NCBI GenBank assembly: GCA_008828725.1
Contig: MEHQ01003164.1
Coordinates: 354,333 to 418,332 of the forward strand
Length of the DNA: 64,000 nt
Source: Saccharina japonica
Taxonomy: Eukaryota > Sar > Phaeophyceae > Laminariales > Laminariaceae
Direction of reading: 5' to 3'
Position numbers and translations under genes: made by a program. Under the pieces are notes generated by a model. It worked only from the letters and a program-made list of their open reading frames with translations. It had not been told where the DNA came from and did not search any database. Each line of letters opens with the position of its first letter. Within the stretch, counting starts at the first letter, position 1. Positions 37,501 through 49,600 of this stretch are shown here, piece after piece.

Positions 37501-40500
37501 TTCGTGGCTACCTGTTAGACCACCGGGGTAACCATATAGGTCCCATTAACTATGGTCCCCCGTAATACTATACTTATCTTGCGTCGACCGCAATTGAACG
37601 GTTTGCTGTAGGCTAGCTTAATGTACAGTAAAGTTGCAACTCGTTGTTGTGGGATATTCTCGTATAAAACAGCAGTACGTATATACTAATGTAGGAGGTA
37701 CTGTACGTACATATTTTACCAGCAAGTGGCAGCATGATACCAAAAAGGCAAAAGCTCGTATATACGTACACGTTGTTTACTCTAGTTTCCTTCTTCGCCT
37801 AAACGTTTTTTCCGCACTCTTCGGTTTTAGTTGAAGATGCACCAGTGTAGTTGCTGGTGTAGGTTTTGCTGCTGTTGTTGGTAACCGGTATTTCTTGCGT
37901 CGCCCTTACTATGATCACTCCGTAGGAAAGCCTTGTATGTTTCTATTCATCCGTTTTCTGGGGTTTTAGCCAAATTCAGGAACACCTGTTCACTTTGGTA
38001 CCAAAAACAAGTACACGTCTAAAACCAAGTACAAATCACACACTAGGACACCTGTCATTAGCCAGCCTCACGTCGTACTTGATTTATCACAAAGTGGTAA
38101 GGTACACCTTGATTTGTCTACTTTGTCTAGCTTTTGACTGATTTTGGCGCATTTTGAGCCAATCAGAAGCCATACGTACACCGTATCCTATACGCCCGAC
38201 ACGAAGACATCACCACACTACGTATATATCATACATACGACCCGCCACAACGACATACAGAACGTATATTACGCGCGTATACACTTGGTATACAGCACAA
38301 TGAACACAGACTGCAGTTTGTTTGCCGCGTCGAGGTCGACTCAGTTTTATGATAGTATATGTACAGCAAAATAAGTTCGTGCCGCCGTGTGCAAGCGGTT
38401 CTTCGAGGGTGTGGTCGAGGCTGTCAAGCTGGCAAAGGGGGAGGGCGCTAAACGTACTCTTGCAGTGGCGCAAGAGCCATCTGACTGGTGTATTCTTCAC
38501 CTCGTGCTAGGCCTCTCCCCAAAATTGTACTGGCATGGGGCTACTCCGTACGAGGCCTCTCCCCGCTATTATATACATGCTGCTTGCTGACACGGTACGG
38601 AAAGCGAGCAGTTCGTATGCTATCAATGTGGCTACATACATACTACCTGGTATAACAATACAGAAGTACTCGTCGTAAGAGTGAATGCGATAACGAAATC
38701 AATGAAAACATCCACGAACGAATGAATACATGAAGGGCCATACAAAAAGTATGAATAGACTAATTCATAGTGAGGTTGTGGAGGCCGCACATTTACTCCT
38801 GATATTCAGACTCAAAAACAAAACTACCCCTGGTAAAGTGTATTTATTATCATGGACTAAACACCGCTCGTGGCTCTCGTTTATTTTCTTCGTTTTAGTA
38901 TGTACCTGATTTTGGCATTTGCCCCTTTTTTTTGTAGAATCACATAGCAAAACGAGTAGCCCGGTATGAAGATGCGTATCTACCCTAAAGGCATTTTGTC
39001 CCACCGATCGATACGAGGAAACAGAAGGCCTGCTCGGCAACACAAGCAAATGGAGCTCCACTCTACCCAATGCCGGAGTCATTTGAGCCCATGTGGTCGG
39101 CGCACTATCCTCCGATCTGCCGGCAAGACGTGTCCCTACGAACTGCAAAAAACACAGGAAGTCGGTTGTCCAGATGGGTGCACCTGGAGAAATAATGGGG
39201 CTCGAGCCAGTACATCAGTACAGGACACCTAATAAGAAACAAGCTAATAAGAAAGCAAGGCGGAAATATCTCACAAAATATTAAAGACCCGAGACTGCAG
39301 TCTCGGGTCTTATGGGCCTCCGCTGCAAAATAAGAATGTCCTATTACCCCCCTGGGGCGAATACCTGACGCCGTCGGGAAACCCTGCTGCCCGCCCCTGT
39401 CCCCTGGTGGTCGCGAGCAACATCTTTCAGGTTTTCAGCGAACATACACATATACCAGGTACTTAATTTTGACCTGGTCCAGCAGTGTGTACTCATATAG
39501 GGATTATTTGTTTTTTGGGGAGCGATAAATGTGCCCCCGGGGGCACATCTCTTAACGGCGCCCCCGGGGGCCCTTTTTGCTTCTTGCGCCCCCGGAATTG
39601 GGGCTGACTACAAAGCACATCGCCACGAGCGATTACGACGACCGTAGAGCAGCAGACTTGTCTGGGAATTGTCTACTGCATGTGCTGCTGCGGTGTGTGC
39701 TGTAGTTCCGCCGGTCATCGCGTTTCGCGCAATATACAGACGGGTTCGTGTTGTCGATACCCAGGACATTTCCAGGCATAGGTTTAGGGGGCAACATCAA
39801 GCTAAAAGTGCCTCTACATGATGCACACGCCACGAGCGATGACGACGGCCGTAGGGCATTGTCTACGGCATGTGCTACTGTGATGTATGCAGTAATGCCG
39901 CCAGGTATTGCTTCTCGCTCGATATACAGACGTGTTTGTGTTCTCTTATTCCCAGGCTATTTTGGGGGGCACATCAAGCGAAAAGTGCCTCCGTAAAGCA
40001 GACTACAGTACATACATGAAGCACGCTACTACGATCGAGTACAACGATCGTAGGGCACCAGACTTCTCTGGGACTTGTCTACGGTATGTGCTGCTGAGGC
40101 CTATGCACTAGTTCCGCCGGCCATCGCTTCTCGCTCGATATACATACGTGTTCGTGTGCTCGATACCAAGGATATTCTCCAGGCCATTTTTGGGGGCGCA
40201 CCACGCTTAAGGTGCCTCCGGAAATATTAGGCTGCATGAAGCACGCCACCACGAGCGATAACGACAATCGTACGGCACCAGACCTGTCTAGGAATTGCCT
40301 ACGATATTTGCTGCTGCGGTATGTACAGTAGTTCCGCCTGTCGCAGCTTCTCGCTCGACGTACGTATGGGTTCGTGTTCTCGATACTGAGGATCTCTCCA
40401 GGCCTTTTTGGGGGGCGCATCAAGCTAAAGGTGCCTCCGGAAATAGGTTGCATGAAGCACGCCACCATGAGTGATGACGACGACCGTACGGCACCAGACC

Positions 40501-43040
40501 TTTTTGGGGGTTGTCTATACGGAATGGTGCATACTTCACAGACTCGTACTCGAATGAACATGGAAGGAAGTGGAACATTGAAATACATTTCGAGACCACC
40601 AACTACTATTAATAGCACAGGTATACGAGTACGCGAATTGAATAATGGGCCTTAAATATAATGTCAAATATACAAGGATCGGAGGGTGAAGATAAAAAAG
40701 TAATTTGAGAAGTGATGGCGGTACCAAGAGGTGGAGGTTTCCGCAGGGAATGAAGTAAAAATTGAAAAAGTGGAAACGCAATGTGTATAAGTGTGAAGGT
40801 GACAGTTTAAAAAGCGCGAACGTATTGTGTATAAGTGTGACGGTGACGAAACATCAATTCCCAAAGGACAGAGGAAAAAGAAAACGGCGAGGGAAAAAGT
40901 ACCTTGCGTGAAAGGGTTTAAAAGCGCTTTGGTCCGTGGCCGTGACATTGCCGTCCGGGAGGGGAAAAAACCTCATTGGACGTGTGCATTTGGCGCCAAA
41001 AATGAAGTTGCCAAACTCCGCGTAGCACCGGTCACAACGGTCGCTCGCCTCAAAGTATCATTAACCACGGCGCTCCACGCGCTGAAAAAGAGTCATAGCC
41101 CTTCTGACGGTACGCATGTTGGCCGAGCAGATGAAAGCAGTCAGACCAAACCCCCACCGAAGTGCTTATTTTGGCCATGTACTACGTAGAAGGCTATCCT
41201 TTCCTCATCAAACTTTAGAGAAGAGCTTTTCGGCGAACTCACTATCGTATATGTAAAACCTACCAGTACTACTGTTTGAAACATTCATACAAAGAACCGG
41301 TGGAAAGAGCAAAAAAATGCCCCGTGAAATCCAAAAAAAAACGTGGAAATCGGCCGATCGGCTAAACTCGGAAATAAGATTTGTCCGATCGGCTAGTCCC
41401 TGAATACTTGTTTCCTTCGTCAACCATCCCTCTTCCAGAACCCAACCCCAAAACCACCCTGCTCGGAAATGTAAGGACCGTTTGGGTACTAATTGTGTTA
41501 GTATCGCAATCGAATGAGTAACATTCGCGTTGCTAGTCTCCGGTCTTACTAGAAAACAAGGTGTTGATAAAGGGCCATTATTATCGAGCAAGTTTTGTCC
41601 TAAGGCCGTTTCCTATGCGGTTCGATTTTTGAGCTTCAGATTATGGTCTGATCGATTTTTCAGCGACCTAGTTCGAAAATCGAAACTGTCTTCTTATGCG
41701 GGAAAACACGGATTTGTTGTATCATACGTGCAGATATTTGAGCAAACGGCAAGACCAACTGCAGCTGTTGTTGTTGTGGTTTGGCGCCGCGAAGAGACGC
41801 GGCGAGTGCGCTGTACTAGGCGTAGAACCCAAGCGTTCGAAGCCACGCTGGCTGCCTCTGGTCTGGCGGCGACGCGCCGAGTGCGCTCGAGCCGACCTGT
41901 CTTGGTATTTTGTATTTTGACACAACTAAGCATCCGAGCGTTGACTGTGTGCTGTACTGCTGCTGCTGCTGCTGTAAAATCTACGAGTACGGAGAGGCGC
42001 GCGCCGAGTGCGCTTCCCTTCGTCTCTAGGCCCGAGCCCGCGCCAGCCGACTGCAGTTTGGCGACGGAGAGGCCCACCGATCGTCGGCTGCGCGTCGGGC
42101 GCGAAGCAACGTCGCTGTGTCACCATCCAACTCATCGATCGTGCTGCTGCTGCTGCTGCTTGCTTGCTGCGTGGATAACATCTTGAATTTAGAGACCATG
42201 CCATTTTTCGATTTTAAAATCTGATGACCCAAGTCGTCGGATTTTGGGCCGAAATCCGACGACTTGGGTCATCGGATTCTCAAATCGAAAAAAATCCGGG
42301 CAGATTTTGCATAATCGGACTGCATAGGACGGTGCTTTCGTTTTTTGAGATCGAAAAATTCAAATCTGAAGCTCGAAATCAAACCGCATAGGAAACGGTC
42401 TAAGTGTTAGTATCGCAATCGAATGAGTATCATTCGCGTTGTTGCTATTAATAGTCTCCAGTCCTGAAAAAAATTGCAAGTATTTGTCGGGCGTTTTTCC
42501 CGCGAGCTCAGGGGTAGTTCCTCGTTGTCTTCAATGTCTGCACAGATGCTCCGAGTACCTTGGAGTAAAGTAAGGAGTATTGGAGATAAAATACTTCAGG
42601 CACTTCGTGTACTCGAAGTATTTCGGGGTTCGATACTCCGGGATACTGCTCGTACTCGGAGTATTTCGGGTATGAACACTCTCGATACTTCTTGTACTCG
42701 GAGTATTTCGGAGTCCGATACTGCGGGTACTCCTTGTACTCCGAGTATTTGGGGCTTCAGTACTGCTCATACTCCAAGTACTCCTAGTATTCAGGCCGCC
42801 AGTACTCCAATACTCTTAAGTACTCGGAGTACGAAATGTACTCGATACTCGGAGTATACCGCACAACAATCGGACTGCATAGGACGGTGCTTTAGTTTTG
42901 GAGATCGAAAAATACATACATCGTAGCTCGAAATCGAACCGCATAGGAAACGGGTGAGAATCTGACGACTTGGGTCATCAGATTTTCAAATCGAAAAATG
43001 GTATGGTCTCTAAATTCATGATAATATCCACGCAGCAAGT

Positions 43041-43081
<41 letters not shown>

Positions 43082-43574
43082 CGATCGATGAGTTGGATGG
43101 TGACACAGCGACATTGCTTCGCGCCCGACGCGCAGCCGGCAATCGGTGCGTCTCGCCGTCGCCAAACTACAGCCGGCTGGCGCGGTCACGGTCCTAGAGA
43201 CGAAGGGAAGCGCACTAGGTGCGCGCCTCTCCGTACTCGTAGACTTAAGCAAGCAGCAGCAGCAGCAGTACAGTCAGTCCACGCTCGGATGCTTCGTTGT
43301 GTCAAAATGCAAAATACCGAGACAGGTCGACTTGTTGTACGTGCAGATATTTGAGCAAACGGGGGGATCAACTGCTGTTGTTGTGGTTTGGCGCCGCGAA
43401 GAGACGCGCCAAGTGCGCTGTACTGGGCGTAGAACCCAAGCGTCCGAAGCCACGCTGGCTGCCTCTGGTCTGGCGGCGACGCGCCGAGTGCGCTCGAGTC
43501 GACCTGTCTTGGTATTATTTTGTATTTAATTTTGATACAACGAAAAACATCCGAACGTTGACGTACTGCTGTTG

Positions 43575-43612
<38 letters not shown>

Positions 43613-46600
43613 TACCGATTTAAAGTCACCGTTGCTGTTGCGAGCTGACAAGGCGGTCTAGTGAGGCGTGACATGTACTCATACACGTGGTGAGGCGCGG
43701 CACACATGCAGTTCGCAGATCATCACAACCCCCCTTCCCCCTGCTCAAACAATATCCATCATAGATGTGGAACCCCCAAAGGTCAGTCAGTGCTCGGCTC
43801 GGCGTGTTTACGTGCTGATCTTCTCGGTGTGTGCTGCTGTTCTCGGCGTGTCGCACACACCCCACCTCTGTTGCTGATGCTCCGCCGAGGCGCATGGTGT
43901 GTGCTAGGCTGTCGAGGCGTGCAAAAACTGTCGCGACGCCCCTGCTATACGCTAAGAACGGGCTTTGAGGGTCAAGGGGACAAGGGGGTACCGTGGTGTG
44001 TTTTGTGGGGTCACTTTTTTGTCACGCTGATTAACTTGAAAACTGGGGCCACTTTTGTCACGCCTATTATCTTGAAAATCGGGCATCACTTTTGGGATTA
44101 TGATTTTTGAGTCTCCGGTCCAAGGACCGGAGAATATGATTACCAAAACCATCTTAAAGTTCGGATAGGGAGGTGGCATTGATGCCGACTGCTGCTGCTG
44201 CTACTGCGGTGCTCTTGTTTGAGTTTTGAAGGAAAACGTGATGGCCTAGAGGAAGTAGAGGGTGCTCCTGCTGCTGCTGGCAAGCGTCACGGCTCAGGGT
44301 CCACGGAGACGAAGCTACTGCTCTGCTGCTGGCATGATTGTAGTCGGGTGCTAGTTCTGCTGTGGTCTGGGTACACGCAAGCACGGTAAACCTGTGCCTG
44401 TGGCCTCCCTGGGTAGAGGAGGGTACAACACGTAGAGGGACACAGACAGCATAGACAGGCTGCGTCGCCCCCTGGCATTCTACCCTCTCACGGCGATAGA
44501 GCGCACGCTCCTACGCAACTAGCTACATACTGCAGCGGGGGTACACCGCCACACCAGCATGGTCAAGGAGCTGCACAGCAAGCGTCTCTCTCTATCTCGC
44601 ACGCGCACCTCTCTCTCCTCTGCTCTCAGCAAGATGTGGTATATGGTACGCGGGGGGTTTCAACTTTTTTGCGATTGTCCGCCACGCCGGGGAGAGAGCG
44701 AGCCGTCCCCGGGAGGGATTCGTAAGCCCCCCGCTCGCCGAGTTCGACGCAGGCACCCGCTCGTTCGCCGGAGACACCGAGGGCTGATGTGTGGGAAGGG
44801 CGTGGCACGCTCGCGCGGCGGTCGCCGGCTCGGCGGCGGACGGTAGACCAAGCTTTGTGAAGTGTACCGGATTCAGAGTAGGGTCAATTGGCCCGCTTCA
44901 CGCTCAGCGCTCCAGCGTAATAATAGTTACCCATATTCCCGCGCGGAATGGCACCAACTTTACAAATCTTCCAGGCATGTATGTATGCGCGAATTCAATG
45001 CCCATTAGATAGGGTTGCCAGTCAAATGGTACCGTGCTGAATGTCACTTAGTTTACACGCATACACGAACTCCAATGCAAAGAAACGGAACACCAAAATA
45101 GATGTCTGGCGTCAATACTACCAATGATCAACATTGACAGAACACGTATACGAGTACGTATACGAGTACGCGAATTAATCATATTTCCAAGGGCAACTTA
45201 TAGTTGCTTCCATGCAGGATGGCACCTACCTACGTTAGAGTTGGCCCTTAAGGCTTACAGGTATATCAAACGCCAATGAAAATGGATGGACAAAGAACAC
45301 CCGAATAATGCACGTATGTATTTACCAGAATTCCACAACCCATCTGCTACACACACCACAGCAGCAGGTGCCATAGACAATCCTCACACGGGCCCACTAC
45401 GTACTCGAACAGCACTGCAGTACTGATCGTATCAATATATATAGGTATAATAGGGGCCATATAATAGTAGTTCCCATAGTAGTTTAGTAGTCCCTTGGTG
45501 GTTTTATTACTGCTAAAGTCTGTTTTCGGAGATATCCTGAATATCGAGAACATCACGAACCCGTCTGTATATCGAGCGAAAAGCGACGACCGGCGGAACT
45601 ACTGCACACGCTGCAGCAGTACATGCCGTAGACAATATCCAGACAAGTGTGGTGTCCTACAGTTGACGTGATCTCTTGTGGTGGCGTGCTTCATGCAATT
45701 CGTTTCCGGAGGCATTTTCAGCTTGATGTGCCCCCAAAAAACATCATAAGTATCGAGAACACGAACCCATACGTACGTCGAGCGAGAAGCTGCGACAGGC
45801 GGAACTACTGTACACACCGCAGCAGCAAATATCGTAGGCATTTCCTAGACAGGTCTGGTGCCGTACGATCGTCGTTATCGCTCGTGGTGGCGTGCTTCAT
45901 GCAGCCTATTTCCGGAGGCACCTTAAGCGTGGTGCGCCCCCAAAAATGGCCTGGAGAATATCCTTGGTATCGAGCACACGAACACGTATGTATATCGAGC
46001 GAGAAGCGATGGCCGGCGGAACTAGTGCACATGCCTCAGCAGCACATACCGTAGACAAGTCCCAGAGAAGTCTGGTGCCCTGCGATCGTTGTACTCGATC
46101 GTAGTAGCGTGTTTCATGTATCTACTGTAGTCTGCTTTCGGAGGCACTTTTCGCTTGATGTGCCCCCCAAAATAGCCTGGGAATAAGAGAACACAAACAC
46201 GTCTGTATATCGAGCGAGAAGCAATACTTGGCGGCATTACTGCATGCATCACAGCAGCACATGCCGTAGACAATGCCCTACGGCCGTCGTCATCGCTCGT
46301 GGCGCGTGCATCATGTAGAGGCACTTTTAGCTTGATGTTGCCCCCTAAACCAATGCCTGGAAATGTCCTGGGTATCGACAACACGAAGCCGTCTGTATAT
46401 TGCGCGAAACGCGATGACCGGCGGAACTACAGCACAAACCGCAGCAGCACATGCAGTAGACACTTCCCAGACAAGTCTGCTGCTCTACGGTCGTCGTAAT
46501 CGCTCGTGGTGATGTGCTTTGTAATCAGCCCCAATTCCGGGGGCGCAAGAAGCAAAAAGGGCCCCCGGGGGCGTCGTTAAGAGATGTGCCCCCGGGGGCA

Positions 46601-49600
46601 CATTTATCACTGCCCTTGTTTTTTTTACCACATTTGTATTTTTTACCGTTTCGTATTTTCCAATTTGTTTCGCCGAACACAAACGCATTTCTTCGATGCG
46701 GAAACTCGATAAGAGTGTACTGGGCACATCACATAAGACACATGCTACGGCGGTAGTCTAGAGGTGCACTGTGTTTTTTCTGAGGGTTGTCACTTGAGGA
46801 TCTCTAAACCTCACCCGAAAACTGTTTTTAGATTATAACCAACGTGCTACCCAATGAACAACCCCGTGAACGAAAAATAGTGCGTCACAAAAAAGTGAAG
46901 TTTCGACGAGTTTGGGTCAAGCAGGCCCGTCACTCCGAAACAAGTCCAGCCAAAATGTGTTACCTTTACCGTAGCACGCGTCATAAACAACCCCGCAGGG
47001 AGGAGAGAGAGGAGAGGCGGGAATAGTCGACTGTAGTGATGTAGCAGACCCAGGACACAGATCTTGCGGCCTTCCGTTTGCCAATGGCTTTCACGGCCAG
47101 ACTCAAATCGCTCTCCGCATTGGGTGAATTAAGACGAAGGGAGCCTTGAATACGCACCAGTTCGATGAGCGGAGAAGTTGTTTCTGCATAAATACTTTCC
47201 AACGTTGACAAGCTGCGGGGCCTACGATGTGCCGGCTCCCTCAACGAAGAGGAGTACAACAGCGAGCTCGGGGAGCTTCTTCGTATAATCTGAGCATTGC
47301 GATTGGACGCGAGTGGCTCGTCAACAACTGCACCCATGTCAGGGCCACAGCAATTGGCGAATCCCACACCGTCGAAAGTGGGCAGAGCCCAAGCACGTGC
47401 GACTACTGCAACCGGTGGGTTGACAAAACCTTTAAGGCCACCGTCACGGGCGGTTCTGGCGTGAGGCCCTTGGAGCATTCCATCCTTTCTGCCGACAATC
47501 TGTACGGGCAGATGTCGCGAGTTAGGGGATCCTCGAGTTAGGGGATCCCTTTCACCTTCCGGGATCCCCAAGATTCTTGCGGGATACCCTCGCGCCTTGC
47601 GGGGTACCGTCAATCCTTGCGGGATCCCATCGTACCTTGCTGGACCCCATCACCCCTTGGGGGACGATTAAATGTCTTGCGGACACCCAGGGCTACATGC
47701 GAAAACCTTGGTCATCTTGGGGGAACCCCGGGCGCCGTGCGGGAACCCTACGGTGTACCAATATTGTGTACATGTAAGGGTATATGGGAGGCTTTCTTCT
47801 GATATTGGAGTTAATTGCACATTGTCTGTTTGCACTATTTAGGGTGGTATTGAATATCGTATTTTCATCGGGGGTAACACGACGCAACGGATATTGCATA
47901 TCATCCAATCTCAACAACAACTTTTGTTTTCGGGGGTGGTATTCAATATCATCTTCTTGTCCGGGACCCCCTAACACCATGCAATGTATATTGCATATAA
48001 TTCAACTTGACCAACAGTTTTTCGTTGCATATTTAGAGGCACTGTTCGTGACGACCAAGGCGTCTGATCGATATGCCTCCCGAGACACAAATGTTGACCA
48101 TGGTCTAGGCTCTTTGCAAATACTCTATGGGCGAAATACTGAGCATTAGAACTGGAGCTATGCCGTTTTCCGTAAGCAGTACTGATATGGTGTTGTTATA
48201 CCAGAAATAGTATTGCTGCTGTAAAAAAAAAGAAATATATATATTTTTCAACGATGGAAGACTCGTGTTTCATCATGACCGAAGGGGCCCCTTAACCCAA
48301 CGAAGGCAGGGGTGAAAGGCACGCCACAACCCACAGGATCATTGTAACGTCGGCCGTTTCAAATTTTGTTGCTTGTATCGCTCGCGAGGTCAATCTGCTC
48401 GTACTTGTTCGTATCAGAAGTGAGTGGAGTCGCGGCGCGTCGGTTTTCGTCTACATCATCCTCGTAGACCAGAGGCTGAAACCTCAATGATGGAGGCTTC
48501 TTTTTGGCTGCGACGACTCGAGGCCGTCTCCCGAGGTCAGAGGGACCACTTGAGAGGCTGAAGCTGGTCATGGGGTGCCTTGTCGAGGGAGAACGAGCTG
48601 CTGTTCGAAGTTTGTCCTTGATTTGCTCTGGTGAGAGTTTCGGGGTACATCTCTCTCTTCGCGAATCTGGACGGAGGGCAGCCCTACCTCTGAAAGGCGA
48701 GACCATTTGCGTCGCCGATTGCTCTCCTCGAACCCTCTAGTGGAGGACAACAGCCACGCCAAATGTCCCTTGCGCCCCTCTTTCCTAGGTCGAGCACGAG
48801 TTGCACCTACAAGCAGCAGAATCTGCGAAAGTTTCCTCGATCGGCGAAACGATAATATTGCAGATATTTTGGTTCGAGTACTCGTAAGTTGCGCCTTTCT
48901 TACAGCAGTACCTGCACCGAACGAGTACGAGGAAATTGAGCCCGCGAACGATACAAGCAACGAAATTGGAAACGGCCGACGTTACAATGATTCTGTGGGT
49001 TGTGGCGTGCATGTCAACCTTGGTTTCGTTGGGCTGAGATGCTGGCTCGAGCCCCATTACTTTTGTTAGAGGGCGTACTCGGGACGAGCGATTTGCAGAT
49101 TTGCAGCAGCTCGGAGACACACGCCTTGCCGGCAGATCGGAGAGCAGTGTCCCGGCCACAAGGGCTCAAAATGACGCCGGGATTGGGTCGAAGGGAGCTC
49201 CAGTTCCTTGTGTTACCGAGCAGGCCTTCTTTTTCGTCATGTCGATCGGTGGGGTAAAATGCCTTTGGTTTTGATACGTATCTTCATTCTGGTCTGTCCG
49301 TTTTTATATGTGATTTCTCTTTTTTGTTTTTTTTTTGTACTTTTCATAATTTTCGGGAAATCTCAAATGCGGCTCCCTGTAGGGCAAGCACCGACTTGAA
49401 AATGCCAAGAGGTTCATGGTGCAGCGAAGAACCGGCGGACTTGACATGCATGCAAAACAAGCTCGGGATGCACACAATATAACCTCCATGCTCGAGGACA
49501 ACAAAGCTGTATGTTCGAAAGAGAAAGCACAGCAACACGGCTCACAGCACGGCGGTGCGCTGCCTGCTGTGGGCGTGATTCGTGCCCTTTTCGTAATCAT

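Larger units (their letters stand above)
41495..44136 (+). mobile_element. Repeat family X, copy 2 (with internal insertion)
   Basis: Order as in copy 1: TTAGTATCGCAATCGAATG lead (41500), inserted element 41605-42399, second lead (42405), ACTCCGAGTA array (42545-42860), GGAAACGG block (about 42955), CAG-rich body (42965-43700), and tail ending CTCCGGTCCAAGGACCGGAG (44114-44133). Nested in the 7.1 kb TIR element. Confidence 0.65.
39527..46615. mobile_element. Large TIR element (about 7.1 kb) with tandem-repeat arms
   Basis: The ends are inverted copies: GATAAATGTGCCCCCGGGGG from 39534 and its complement ending at 46608, continuing as GGGGCGCAAG..AGC.AAAAAGGG and ATTGGGGCTGA. Similarity may extend outward to 39527 and 46615. 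Each arm then carries four or five tandem units of about 180 to 210 bases (39620-40520; 45590-46505) with GGACATTTCCAGG, ATATACAGACG.GTT and GTGCCTCC. No target duplication was seen and no transposase is recognised; the interior holds copy 2 of repeat family X. Confidence 0.65.

Noticed and set aside
37457..37539. Functional tRNA-Arg (ACG) or selenocysteine tRNA
   Set aside because: Position 33 is not U in the only 7-base loop containing ACG, the D arm is irregular, and the long acceptor and TCA anticodon expected for tRNA-Sec are missing.
44559..44846. Arg-rich 95-codon frame
   Set aside because: GC-rich segment open in several frames on both strands; composition-driven.
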